A stretch of 64,000 bases of DNA. Source: Clostridia bacterium. GTDB lineage: Bacteria > Bacillota > Clostridia > Lutisporales > Lutisporaceae. The translations under genes and the position numbers were made by a program. The stretch spans positions 62,001 through 126,000 of the forward strand of contig DASPIR010000010.1 of NCBI GenBank assembly GCA_035628995.1, given 5' to 3'. Of the stretch, positions 53,659-62,141 are shown piece by piece. The notes beneath the pieces are model-generated. The model did no database searches, was not told where the DNA came from, and worked only from the letters and a program-made list of their open reading frames with translations. Positions within the stretch are counted from its first letter, which is position 1. Every line of letters begins with the position of its first letter.

Positions 53659-53945
53659 ACGCTACCTTCCTTTTTGCCAGTTTCCCATTTATTACAATAA
53701 TTATATCAAATTGGGTCATTACCTAACAGTGCTTCTGTATTCCAACCTTCAGACGGTGTTTTCAAAATTTGTCCTATTTGCCATAACATTGTTCAATTTA
53801 GCTTATTTTTTATTTGTTTCAAATATGCATTGCAGTTGTATTCCAAAATTGGAAAGATGTTTAGGTTCCATATGCGAGACAAAGCCGTTTCTTAAATAAT
53901 ATTAAAGACAATTAAGGAAATAATAAAGCTAAAGAGGTGATTTTT

Positions 53946-54911
53946 TTGAATATTTTAAAGCATTTATATAGATTTTTTGTTCCAGCGCTTATTATATTAT
54001 CTCTATTGAACTTTACAGCATGCTCCCCGCAAAAGAAACCTGAAGTTGCGCAGACGAAGGCTGAAGAAGAAAAGCCTCCCGGAGAATTGGATAAGTTGAA
54101 GGGCAGCATTGAAAAAGTGGAAAAAGCTCTTGAAACAATACATGAAGAGAGTAAAAAACCAATGTTCATTCAGCAGGAAAAAATCGAAAAGCAAGCCTCC
54201 GGAGGAGGTAAGCAGAAGGAGGGTGGACAGTCGGGTGGCCAAGGTGGTGGCGGCAGCAGTGGCGGCGGCAGCAGTAGCGGAGGCAGTGGCGGAGGCGGCG
54301 GCGGGCAAGGACAGCAGCAACAGGCACAAGCTACAAAGCTCCCCCCCGAACAGATAAAGCTAAAACTGGAACAGGAAAAATACAAGAAATTCGAAAAAAT
54401 CAAGAAAGATGTATTGGGGTTGCATAGTGCTTGGAACAGCTATGAAGCGAAGGCCATTTCTGATTTTGCAATGCAAACTGCAATTAATGATTTTGAATCC
54501 GCACTAAATAATCTCACAAAAACAGTGGATACCCAGGATGTATACCTGAGCTTATTGGAAGTTAACCAACTGTATAAATATCTTCCTGATTTCTACATGC
54601 TATACGAGTCCAAGGTTCCTCCCGATCTTGACAGACTTCGGTTTGCAGTAAAAAAAATCCAGCTGTTAAGCGAAAAAAAGGACTTTACTGGTGCGAATGA
54701 TGTACTCCAGTACTTTGAGAACATTTGGATGGCTGCAAGGCCAAAGCTGAAAAGTGACAATGCAGAAATCGTCAGCAAATTTGAGTTCGCATTTGCAGAT
54801 CTGAAAAATGCTGTGATCGTAAAAAATGGAATGATTGTTGAAGCTAAATCAGAAGTTCTATTGAAGCTTGTTGATGAGATCGAAAAAAAAGCTGAGAAAT
54901 CCGGCAAATAG
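53946..54911 (+). CDS. Gly-rich-linker lipoprotein of unknown function
   Basis: About 321 residues. A lipoprotein signal ends FTAC near residue 26. A charged helical stretch (about 30-85) is followed by a Gly/Ser/Gln linker (about 88-130) and a helical C-terminal domain (about 135-320) with no family I recognise. TTG 53946 follows GAGGTG by six bases; the GTG at 53937 overlaps that site. The linker is a low-complexity GGN/AGC run, so its length may vary between strains. It is probably anchored outside the membrane. Confidence 0.8.
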   Translation: MNILKHLYRFFVPALIILSLLNFTACSPQKKPEVAQTKAEEEKPPGELDKLKGSIEKVEKALETIHEESKKPMFIQQEKIEKQASGGGKQKEGGQSGGQGGGGSSGGGSSSGGSGGGGGGQGQQQQAQATKLPPEQIKLKLEQEKYKKFEKIKKDVLGLHSAWNSYEAKAISDFAMQTAINDFESALNNLTKTVDTQDVYLSLLEVNQLYKYLPDFYMLYESKVPPDLDRLRFAVKKIQLLSEKKDFTGANDVLQYFENIWMAARPKLKSDNAEIVSKFEFAFADLKNAVIVKNGMIVEAKSEVLLKLVDEIEKKAEKSGK

Positions 54912-54920
54912 CAGGGTATA

Positions 54921-54973
54921 GCATCAAATTATAAGAACCCCATTGGAATCTTGGGGTTCTTATAATTTGATGC
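54921..54973. terminator. 22-bp perfect palindrome below the lipoprotein gene
   Basis: The arms (54921-54942 and 54952-54973) are perfectly complementary over 22 bases, starting GCATCAAATTATAAG, with a nine-base loop. It lies 10 bases after the stop. It lacks a T run after the full stem, though the inner CCCCA/TGGGG core is followed by TTCTTATAATTT. Confidence 0.75.
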
Positions 54974-55041
54974 ATAATGTGATATAATTCAAAGAGTCAT
55001 TTATACGTTATATATATAAAATTTTGTATGCGAGGTAATTT

Positions 55042-55746
55042 ATGAAAGCACTCAAAAGTATACTTCCTCTGATAAATTTGATGCCGGAGAGCTTTATACG
55101 TCTTTTGGGCAGGGCTGCTGCCAATTATGTGCTGTCTAAATATGTGGATCTGGAGATCCATGGGAAGAAAACTTTGATTGAAAGGGAAAACAAACCTACA
55201 ATATTTATCTCAAATCATCTAAGCAATGTAGATGGTGTTGTGCTGAACAGCCTGCTGAAGAACAACTCTGCAGCTTTTATGGCGGGAGTTAAGCTTGAAG
55301 ATAATCCTTTTACATCATTTTTCCTTAAGACTATAAACCACATACCAATAACTCCCGGAAGTCCTGACAAAAGTGCAATCAAATCCGCCATTAATTACCT
55401 GAAAACAGGCGGCTCGATAGTCATATTCCCCGAAGGCACACGCAGTAGGACAGGCTCACTTATAAATGTCAAAAAGGGGTTCATTCTATTGGTAAAGCTG
55501 GCAAATGTACCTGTAGTGCCCATAGCTCTTGAAGGCACGGAAATAGTTCTTCCTATTAATGATAATGACATGGGAGGCGAGAAGCTTCATAAGTCAAAGG
55601 TAAACGTAAGGATCGGCGAACCTTTTACACTACCTCCAAAGGAAGAATGCCCGGCTGACACGGACTGGGAAAAAATGTGCGCTGACTTCGCAATGAGAAA
55701 GATAGCAGAAATGCTTGAGCCGAAGTACCAAGGGATATACAGCTAG
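55042..55746 (+). CDS. plsC: 1-acylglycerol-3-phosphate acyltransferase
   Basis: The 234-residue membrane-associated enzyme makes phosphatidic acid. The catalytic NHLSNVDG (HX4D) and substrate motif FPEGTRSR are intact; PVVPIALEG is the third block. It is transcribed alone and followed by two intergenic repeats. Confidence 0.94.
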   Translation: MKALKSILPLINLMPESFIRLLGRAAANYVLSKYVDLEIHGKKTLIERENKPTIFISNHLSNVDGVVLNSLLKNNSAAFMAGVKLEDNPFTSFFLKTINHIPITPGSPDKSAIKSAINYLKTGGSIVIFPEGTRSRTGSLINVKKGFILLVKLANVPVVPIALEGTEIVLPINDNDMGGEKLHKSKVNVRIGEPFTLPPKEECPADTDWEKMCADFAMRKIAEMLEPKYQGIYS

Positions 55747-55780
55747 GTTTAAGAATCTGGGTCGGGCTTTTAAGCCATTA

Positions 55781-55888
55781 GGTACGGATACCACTGAACA
55801 CACGGGAACCCACGGAATCACACGGAAGGTAATATGTCAACCCGCCGTGGCTTCAGTGAAATTCAGTGTCTTCAGTGGTTTTCGTTCC
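55781..55888. repeat. CACTGAA/ACACGG repeat, copy 3
   Basis: It starts GGTACGGATACCACTGAA, contains ACACGGGAACCCACGGAA and CCGTGGCTTCAGTGAA, and ends TTCAGTGTCTTCAGTGG then TTTTCGTTCC. The two ends are roughly complementary (CCACTGAA/TTCAGTGG). Confidence 0.8.
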
Positions 55889-55903
55889 TGACCTTCGACA
55901 TAC

Positions 55904-55935
55904 GAAGGGGCGACCATTGGTCGCCCCTTCATTTT
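55904..55935 (+). terminator. Palindromic repeat acting as terminator
   Basis: GAAGGGGCGACC-ATT-GGTCGCCCCTTC is a perfect 12-bp stem followed by ATTTTT, 160 bases below plsC. Its GGGGCGA core resembles the palindrome at 50003-50022. Confidence 0.7.
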
Positions 55936-56405
55936 TAAATAAATAAATTTACGTTTGCCCCGTCTGCTTCTCCTAGATATGTAGCCACTCCTGCGTATTC
56001 CACTCCATCTATTATCTCTTCCGGCTTAATACCCATCACATCCATTGACATTGTACAAGCGATGAACTTCACGCCCATATCCTGTGCGCTTCTTATGAGA
56101 TCAGGCAGGCTGCTGACTCTCTTCTTTTTCATAATGTCCTTCATCATAGCTGTGCCCATCCCGCCCATATTCATTTTAGAGAGACTAAGCTTTTCAGCCC
56201 CCCTGGGCATCATCCATCCGAACATTGATTCCATAAAGGATTTTCTTACATTGATTTTCTGCGCCCTTCTCAGTATATTAAGACCCCAAAAGGTAAAAAA
56301 CATTGTAACCTCGTCCCCCATAGCGGCAGCCCCATTAGCTATAATAAGGCCTGCCATGGCTTTGTCCAAATCTCCGCTGAACATTATCATCGTCTTACTG
56401 CTCAT
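55935..56405 (-). CDS. DsrE2-like sulfur carrier protein
   Basis: The 156-residue protein is of the DsrE/F-like family 2 (DrsE2): MIMFSGDLDKAMAGLIIANGAAAMG, a methionine-rich loop FGWMMPRGAEKLSLSKMNMGGMG, and the conserved cysteine in IACTMSMDVMG. Such proteins carry persulfide sulfur together with TusA and rhodanese. It is the last gene of a three- or four-gene sulfur operon. Confidence 0.9.
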   Translation of the reverse strand: MSSKTMIMFSGDLDKAMAGLIIANGAAAMGDEVTMFFTFWGLNILRRAQKINVRKSFMESMFGWMMPRGAEKLSLSKMNMGGMGTAMMKDIMKKKRVSSLPDLIRSAQDMGVKFIACTMSMDVMGIKPEEIIDGVEYAGVATYLGEADGANVNLFI

Positions 56406-56414
56406 AACAACACC

Positions 56415-56639
56415 TTATCCTTTCCTAATTACTGCTTTGGTTGTTCCATCTTCTTCGACCAGGCTTACCAATTCATTGCCGGTCTTTCTGCACCAGGCTT
56501 CGATGTCTTTCTTGAAACCGTTGTCTGTTACCTCTATAGTTATCATATCCCCACTGTCAGATGCCTTAGCTACCTTGAAAAGCTCCACTACAGGTCCAGG
56601 ACATTGAAGTCCCCTTGCGTTAATATACTTATCTGCCAT
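56415..56639 (-). CDS. TusA-family sulfurtransferase
   Basis: A 74-residue protein with the active cysteine in ARGLQCPGPVVEL. A second cysteine in WCRKTG lies near residue 48. TusA-like proteins pass persulfide sulfur between donors and acceptors. Nine bases separate it from the DsrE2 gene and 14 from the upstream reductase. Confidence 0.93.
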   Translation of the reverse strand: MADKYINARGLQCPGPVVELFKVAKASDSGDMITIEVTDNGFKKDIEAWCRKTGNELVSLVEEDGTTKAVIRKG

Positions 56640-56653
56640 TTTATCTTTCCCCC

Positions 56654-58333
56654 CTATTCCAACTTGTATGGATAAGCACAGGTTCCGCCTTCCAATACCT
56701 TCATATTTGTAAAACCCAGTTTTTTAAGCTTGAGATATGCCAGGAAAGCTCTCTTGCCAACCTTGCATACCAGTATTATTGTCTCTTTGCTTTTATCCAG
56801 CTCATCCGCTCTCGCTTCAAGCTCATTCATAGGTATATTTTTTGTACCTGGTATTGCGGATATGAAAAATTCCGCCTCTTCTCTCACATCAATGACGTTG
56901 ATGCTTCCATCTTCCAGCTTGCCCGACAGTTCTTCAGCCTTCACTACTTCTATTTTGCCTTCCAGCTTGTTTAACATGACATTAGCCGCGAGAATTGTTG
57001 AACTCATTGCCATTGAAAAAGGCGGTGCATAGGCAAGGTCCAACTTAGCCAGATCCTCAACCCTTGCTCCAAGAGTTATTGCAGTTGCAATTATATCTAT
57101 AGGTTTGTCAGCCGCGCCTTCTCCTACTACCTGTGCCCCAAGCACCTTATGGGTCCTCTTTTCTACAATAAGCTTTGTAATTATCTGTTTATACCCCGGG
57201 AAATAATGCGCTCTGTCATTTGCAGGAACCAATATGGTTTCAATCTCGTAGCCTTCCTTTATAGCATCTCTTTCAGAAAGTCCAGTCTTTGCCGCATTCA
57301 CCTCAAAAAGCCTTACTATTGTAGTTCCAAGTACTCCCTCCAGGCTTTCCTTCAGTACATTCTCCTGATTTTCCAGCACAGCATTGTGTCCGGCGATTCT
57401 TCCTGTTTTGTTTGCTGTAGATCCCATAGGATACCATGCGGGCTTCCTGGTAATCAGGTTCATATTCTCAGCACAGTCTCCTGCCGCATATATGTCCTTT
57501 ATATTTGTTTCCATATACTCATTCACTTTGATAGCCTTGGTCACACCCATTTCAATGCCTGCTTCGGCAGCAATACCTGTATTGGGTCTCACTCCGATAG
57601 ATAGTATTACAAGGTCAGCTTCAATATCCGCTGCTGAGGTTTTTACAATAGTCACCCTTCCATCAGCACCTTCAAAGCCGGTGACCTTTTGACCGGTCAA
57701 TATTTTAACTCCCTTGCTTACCATATGGTTTTGGGCATATAGTGCAATTTCCTCATCAAAGGGTGGAAGTATATGCGGCACAAGCTCCACTATAGTGACG
57801 TCCAGTCCCCTATGCTTAAGATTTTCAGCCGCCTCCAGCCCTATAAAGCCTCCACCTACCACTACTGCCTTTTTTGCTGCACCGGAATCCAGCAGCTCCC
57901 TTATCGCAAATGCATCTGCTACGCTTCTAAGTGTAAATATATTCCTTAGGTTAACGTTTTCAAGTGGTGGGACAATTGGTGAGGCCCCTGTAGCTATAAT
58001 CAGCTTATCATAAGGAAATTCGCTTATCTTTCCGCTTCTCAAATCCTCGACTATTACTTTCTTTTCAGAAGCATTTATCTTCTTTACTTCATGCTCTATG
58101 AATATGTCAATATCCTGCTCCTTTTTGAAGTCCTCCACTGTCCTTACCAGAAGCTCCTGCTTTTCCTTGATAATCCCGCCTATGTAATAAGGCAGACCGC
58201 AACCGGCATATGATATATATCTTTCCTTGGTAAAAACCTTCACATCATAGTCCGGATTATCCCTTTGAGCTTTTGAAGCAGCCTTTGTCCCTGCTGCAAC
58301 TGCACCTATAACAACCAGTTTTTGTTTTTCCAT
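56654..58333 (-). CDS. CoA-disulfide-reductase-like flavoprotein with rhodanese domain
   Basis: The 559-residue protein joins a pyridine-nucleotide-disulfide oxidoreductase (1-445) to a rhodanese domain (about 460-555). The single redox cysteine is in SYAGCGLPYYIGG, as in CoA disulfide reductases and persulfide reductases. FAD motif AAGDCAENMN and NAD motif VVGGGFIGLEAAENL are clear. The rhodanese cysteine lies in VCKVGKRAF. The fusion is known in enzymes that reduce CoA persulfide or polysulfide to sulfide. Context with TusA and DsrE2 supports that. Confidence 0.93.
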   Translation of the reverse strand: MEKQKLVVIGAVAAGTKAASKAQRDNPDYDVKVFTKERYISYAGCGLPYYIGGIIKEKQELLVRTVEDFKKEQDIDIFIEHEVKKINASEKKVIVEDLRSGKISEFPYDKLIIATGASPIVPPLENVNLRNIFTLRSVADAFAIRELLDSGAAKKAVVVGGGFIGLEAAENLKHRGLDVTIVELVPHILPPFDEEIALYAQNHMVSKGVKILTGQKVTGFEGADGRVTIVKTSAADIEADLVILSIGVRPNTGIAAEAGIEMGVTKAIKVNEYMETNIKDIYAAGDCAENMNLITRKPAWYPMGSTANKTGRIAGHNAVLENQENVLKESLEGVLGTTIVRLFEVNAAKTGLSERDAIKEGYEIETILVPANDRAHYFPGYKQIITKLIVEKRTHKVLGAQVVGEGAADKPIDIIATAITLGARVEDLAKLDLAYAPPFSMAMSSTILAANVMLNKLEGKIEVVKAEELSGKLEDGSINVIDVREEAEFFISAIPGTKNIPMNELEARADELDKSKETIILVCKVGKRAFLAYLKLKKLGFTNMKVLEGGTCAYPYKLE

Positions 58334-58351
58334 AAATGACCTCCAAAAAAA

Positions 58352-58624
58352 TTAATCAAATAATGCGTTAATGATCTTCTTCACATCTTCATTTACTACG
58401 CTGTACGTTACCTCCAGCCCGTTTCTCTCACCTTTTATAATGCCCTTTGCCCTCAATATGCTCAGATGCTGCGATACTGTTGACTGCGGAAGCTCCAGGC
58501 ATTCCTGCATGTGCGATACGTTGCACTCTTTATTGAGAAGTCCCTTTATAATGCAAAGCCTCACGGGATGGGCAATAGCCTTTAATATTTCTGCCGTACC
58601 CTCATATTTTTTTGTATCTTCCAT
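58352..58624 (-). CDS. ArsR-family transcriptional regulator
   Basis: The 90-residue winged-helix protein has IAHPVRLCIIKGLL and CLELPQSTVSQHLSILRAKGII. Cysteines occur at positions 28, 34 and 42 (LC, EC and EC), which could sense persulfide or metal. It leads the sulfur operon and probably represses it from an operator overlapping its own -10 box. Confidence 0.92.
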   Translation of the reverse strand: MEDTKKYEGTAEILKAIAHPVRLCIIKGLLNKECNVSHMQECLELPQSTVSQHLSILRAKGIIKGERNGLEVTYSVVNEDVKKIINALFD

Positions 58625-58646
58625 TGAACATGTCTCACTCCTTATA

Positions 58647-58688
58647 TTAATATATTCTAATATTAAGATATTGTGATATAGTTGTCAA
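58647..58688 (-). promoter_or_regulatory. arsR operon promoter and operator
   Basis: On the minus strand TTGACA (58683-58688) and TAATAT (58660-58665) are 17 bases apart. A perfect inverted repeat TTAATAT-N6-ATATTAA (58647-58666) covers the -10 box, as expected for autoregulation. Confidence 0.78.
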
Positions 58689-58699
58689 GGAGGTAAAAG

Positions 58700-58727
58700 A
58701 AAAAACGCTGGTCACCCAGCGTTTTTT
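58700..58727 (-). terminator. TSUP gene terminator
   Basis: AAAAAACGCTGG and CCAGCGTTTTTT form a 12-bp stem with a four-base loop that touches the stop codon of the TSUP gene. It separates that gene from the arsR promoter. Confidence 0.9.
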
Positions 58728-59499
58728 ATGCGAATAACGAACTATATAACAGCTTCAGCGTGAGTACCAGTGCTATTGCCACAAATATTGGCTTAATTAC
58801 CTTTGCACCGTTCTTTATAGCTATTTTACTTCCTAACCTAGCTCCCACTATCATTGAAAGAGCCATTGGTATTCCTACCATGTAGAGTATCTTTCCATTT
58901 AACGCAAACATCACAAGTGATGTGATGTTGCTCACAGAATTCAACACTTTGCTGTTACCGGCAGCTATTGTGAAATCAAAGCCGTAAACACTTATAAAAA
59001 GGAATATCAGGAAAGAGCCTGTCCCAGGTCCAAAGAAGCCATCATAAAACCCAAGGCCAAACGCAAATATGCAACCCTGTATGATGTTTTTCCTTGTGAG
59101 TTCAATAAATTTATACTCACTTCCAAAGTCCTTCTTAACAATTGTGTATATTGCAGTCGCAAAAATAAGTACTAATATTATTATCTGAAGAAACTTCTGG
59201 TCAATTTTCAGTGCAGTGAGCACTCCCATCACCGAGCCCACCAGAGTACATGGCACTGTATATTTCATAAGTGGAACAAATACCTTTTTTAAGCGTGTAA
59301 AAGTAAATGCGCTTGTGAAGGCTCCAAAGGAGCTTGCAAATTTGTTGGTGCCTAGAGCAAAATGAGGCGGCACTCCAGCTGCAAGTATAGCTGGAAGGCT
59401 TATAAGACCTCCCCCTCCGGCAATAGCATCTACTGTAGCTGCTGCAAAGCCTGCAATGCATATAAATATAACGTTGGCTAGATTTATTTCAAAATTCAT
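58726..59499 (-). CDS. TSUP (TauE/SafE) family sulfite/sulfonate permease
   Basis: The 257-residue protein has eight hydrophobic segments and the TSUP signatures GGGLISLPAILAAGVPPHFALGTNK and GFYDGFFGPGTGSFL (each seen in parts). Family members export or import sulfite, sulfoacetate or other small sulfur compounds. It lies just upstream of the sulfur operon in the same direction but with its own terminator, so a functional link is inferred from adjacency. Confidence 0.88.
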   Translation of the reverse strand: MNFEINLANVIFICIAGFAAATVDAIAGGGGLISLPAILAAGVPPHFALGTNKFASSFGAFTSAFTFTRLKKVFVPLMKYTVPCTLVGSVMGVLTALKIDQKFLQIIILVLIFATAIYTIVKKDFGSEYKFIELTRKNIIQGCIFAFGLGFYDGFFGPGTGSFLIFLFISVYGFDFTIAAGNSKVLNSVSNITSLVMFALNGKILYMVGIPMALSMIVGARLGSKIAIKNGAKVIKPIFVAIALVLTLKLLYSSLFA

Positions 59500-59528
59500 A
59501 TATATCTCCTGTGTTTCTTATAAGTCTT

Positions 59529-59614
59529 GGCTCGTGCTTCGTGCCACGTGCCTTCAGAAAAGTCTTCGTAGACTTATCCCAAGTACGCGCAACTCGAAAC
59601 GCGTAACGCGTAAC
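59529..59614. repeat. Heptad-array palindrome between ppaC and the TSUP gene
   Basis: The left arm has GGCTCGT, GCTTCGT, GCCACGT. The centre is AGTCTTCGTAGACTTATCCC, nearly the centre of the array at 12081-12172. The right arm has AACTCGA, AACGCGT, AACGCGT. Confidence 0.75.
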
Positions 59615-59644
59615 TATACCCGAAAGGAATACCCCAGGCAGCCC

Positions 59645-61285
59645 CTACTGGCTTGCGCCGCTGAAAAGAGGCGGTATAACCTGCATCTTCCTGGATACGA
59701 CTCCCGGAAGCATTATGGAATTCTTACCGTGCTTTCCTTCAAAGGCCTTTGATATAAGCTCAGTATTGTTACCCGTAAATAACAGCTCTGTCCTTTCATT
59801 GGTAATGTCCGTAAGCATGAATAACACCATATCCAAGTCCTTATCCTTGTAGACCTTGTTCATGAATTCCAGTATCCTGTCCTTAACCTCCAGCAGCTCA
59901 TTGCTGTCCATGGAATTCACCTGCCCGACTCCTATCTCAAATTCTCCCATCTTAAACTGCTTGAAATCTTGATAAAAAAGCTCTTCGGCGCTTTTCTCAA
60001 CAAGGTTGGAGCCTGCTCTAAACATTGCAATTGCGAACTCCTCCATGTCCAGTCCTGCTATTGAAGCAAGGCTTTCCGCTGCCGCTTTGTCCATATCTGT
60101 GCAGGTAGGGGATTTAAAGGCAAGAGTATCTGACAATATTGCAGCGCAAAGTATTCCTGCTATCTGCCTGCTTATTTCTATATTGTTCTCCCTGTATATA
60201 TTGCGAATTATTGTCGCAGTACAGCCCAAGGGCTGGTTTCTGAAATATACCGGTCCAATGGTCTCTATATCCCCAATTCTGTGGTGGTCGATTATCTCAA
60301 GTATTTCAGCTTCTTCAAGGCCCTCCACGGCTTGGGAACGCTCATTGTGATCCACGAGAATAACCTGCTTGCGCTGTGAATTAATAAGTGATGCTCTAGA
60401 AAGCATTCCAACCATATTGTTCTCATCATCTACCACAGGGAAATTTCTAAATCTCTTCTTTACCATGATTTCTCTTATATCATCCACATAATCATTTATA
60501 TTAAATGTCACTAGTTCTTCCGATTTCATGAACTGCCTTATAGGTATGCTTTGGTTTATCAGCCTCGCAACTGCATAAGTGTCATGGGGTGAAATCACTA
60601 TTGCACAATTATTGGACTCGGCAAGCTTCTTTATAGAGCTTGCCACAGGTATGCCCCCCGTGACCACAATGCACTGTGCCCCCATCTCAATAGCACAGAG
60701 CTGAGTCTCATATCTATTTCCTACAATTACAATATCCTTGGGGTGTATATAGCCTTCCATTACATCCGGATTCATCGCACCAATGAGCACATGCCCGTTA
60801 TATATCGAGTCATTTATGTCCCCGACCAATATTTCACCCTCCAGCACTTCGATTATATTTCTATATGGCGTCCTGGCTTGGGATAAAATATCATTGTCAT
60901 ATATATCCATGAAGGAATGCGCTATATCATCAACCGCAATAATACCATCCAACGTACTGTTGTTATGGGAAATTGGCAAAGTTGTTATACCCCAGTTTTT
61001 CATTATTTCCCACGCTTTTTTCAGGGATATTTCCGGTTCTACAAGCTTTACTCCCCTAATATTTATATCCTTCACCTGTGTCCTTACATCATTTATCAGT
61101 TTCGGCTCCTCAACCTTGAAATAGTTCAGGACAAAAAGCGTTTCGCTGTTTATCTCCCCTATCCTCTTGGAAAAGTATGCATTGCTGGAAGTCATTAAGT
61201 TTTTAAGGGTGGCATAGGCTATGGATGAACATATTGAATCGGTGTCGGGATTCTTGTGTCCTATTACTGATATCTCTTTATTCAC
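59645..61285 (-). CDS. Manganese-dependent inorganic pyrophosphatase with CBS and DRTGG domains
   Basis: The 546-residue family II pyrophosphatase has the DHH catalytic site in two parts: GHKNPDTDSICSS at the N-terminus, and VDHNERSQ plus IIDHHRIGD. A CBS-DRTGG-CBS regulatory block (about 65-305) is inserted, as in clostridial enzymes regulated by adenine nucleotides and diadenosine polyphosphates. It removes pyrophosphate. GTG start overlaps the upstream gene by four bases (GTGA). Confidence 0.94.
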   Translation of the reverse strand: MNKEISVIGHKNPDTDSICSSIAYATLKNLMTSSNAYFSKRIGEINSETLFVLNYFKVEEPKLINDVRTQVKDINIRGVKLVEPEISLKKAWEIMKNWGITTLPISHNNSTLDGIIAVDDIAHSFMDIYDNDILSQARTPYRNIIEVLEGEILVGDINDSIYNGHVLIGAMNPDVMEGYIHPKDIVIVGNRYETQLCAIEMGAQCIVVTGGIPVASSIKKLAESNNCAIVISPHDTYAVARLINQSIPIRQFMKSEELVTFNINDYVDDIREIMVKKRFRNFPVVDDENNMVGMLSRASLINSQRKQVILVDHNERSQAVEGLEEAEILEIIDHHRIGDIETIGPVYFRNQPLGCTATIIRNIYRENNIEISRQIAGILCAAILSDTLAFKSPTCTDMDKAAAESLASIAGLDMEEFAIAMFRAGSNLVEKSAEELFYQDFKQFKMGEFEIGVGQVNSMDSNELLEVKDRILEFMNKVYKDKDLDMVLFMLTDITNERTELLFTGNNTELISKAFEGKHGKNSIMLPGVVSRKMQVIPPLFSGASQ

Positions 61286-62022
61286 GCATGTTCCTCCTTA
61301 AGCATGGTCTCTACCTTTTCTGTACAGTAGTCAATAAAGCTTTCAAAGTCCTCCCGTACGATAGTCCTGCTTTTTTCTATTATATCGCTGCATCTTGATA
61401 TATCAATCTTTATACCATGTTTAACCTGCATTTGAGCATTATATCTGTTTGCAAGGGCAAGACTGCTTAATTCCTGAAGCTCCATAAATTCGGTAAACTT
61501 GCTGAAGCAATCAGCAGCAGATCTTTCTTTTAAGCCAAAGTATTTGTCTATCCTGGTTGAGAGTTCATTTATCAAATAGTTATCGGTCAAACCCTTATGT
61601 AATATACTCACCAGTTCATTTTCCGAGTCTGCAATATTCATCTCAATGCCCATTTCTATGAAATTATGTGCTTTCCAGAGTCCGAACTTATCAGGGATAT
61701 TGCAGGCAGAAATAACTTCCTTCTCTATTTCCACTGCTTTTTGGAAGCAGTAGCCCTTATATCCGCTGCCATACTCCTCATCTCCATAGAAATCAAGACC
61801 CTTGGGGTTTACGGTATGAGTAACCGCAGCCCTTGCGAAATCAAGGTACTCTTCTGAGTGATCTCTGAAACGCTCATACAGTCCCCACCCTGCATTATGG
61901 GTTTGGTCATATGTAAGACTGCACTTTATCACAGTATCCGGAAAAACAGATCCCAGAACAGTAAGATTGTTCACATAACCCAATACTCTTCTGCTGAACC
62001 AAATGTGTGTTATTGGAAACAT
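61282..62022 (-). CDS. Hypothetical zinc-phospholipase-C-like protein
   Basis: The 246-residue helical protein begins FPITHIWFSRRVLG and continues LGSVFPDTV, then AVTHTVNP. This spacing resembles the metal ligands of the zinc-dependent phospholipase C fold (His, Asp, His), but I cannot assign a reaction. It has no signal peptide. It is coupled to the pyrophosphatase gene by a GTGA overlap. A strong inverted repeat lies just upstream of its start. Confidence 0.75.
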   Translation of the reverse strand: MFPITHIWFSRRVLGYVNNLTVLGSVFPDTVIKCSLTYDQTHNAGWGLYERFRDHSEEYLDFARAAVTHTVNPKGLDFYGDEEYGSGYKGYCFQKAVEIEKEVISACNIPDKFGLWKAHNFIEMGIEMNIADSENELVSILHKGLTDNYLINELSTRIDKYFGLKERSAADCFSKFTEFMELQELSSLALANRYNAQMQVKHGIKIDISRCSDIIEKSRTIVREDFESFIDYCTEKVETMLKEEHA

Positions 62023-62038
62023 GGTATCACATCTCTCA

Positions 62039-62099
62039 TTTCTTTATTAAATAGCAATATATCTATATATTAATATATTCTTGCTATTTAATAAAGAAA
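62039..62099. repeat. 19-bp inverted repeat in the leader of the gene at 62022
   Basis: TTTCTTTATTAAATAGCAA (62039-62057) is perfectly complementary to 62081-62099, with partial pairing in the AT-rich loop. It begins 17 bases upstream of the ATG. Confidence 0.8.
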
Positions 62100-62125
62100 A
62101 ACATCCAATTTGCATTGGATGTTTT
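62098..62125 (-). terminator. P-type ATPase gene terminator
   Basis: AAAACATCCAA and TTGGATGTTTT form an 11-bp stem with a six-base loop, followed on the minus strand by TTTTCTTTATT. Confidence 0.88.
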
Positions 62126-62141
62126 GCCTCTATGTAAATTT

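Noticed and set aside
54003-54403. Proline- or alanine-rich frames opposite the lipoprotein linker
   Set aside because: They are the reverse reading of the Gly/Ser/Gln repeat and have no start signals.
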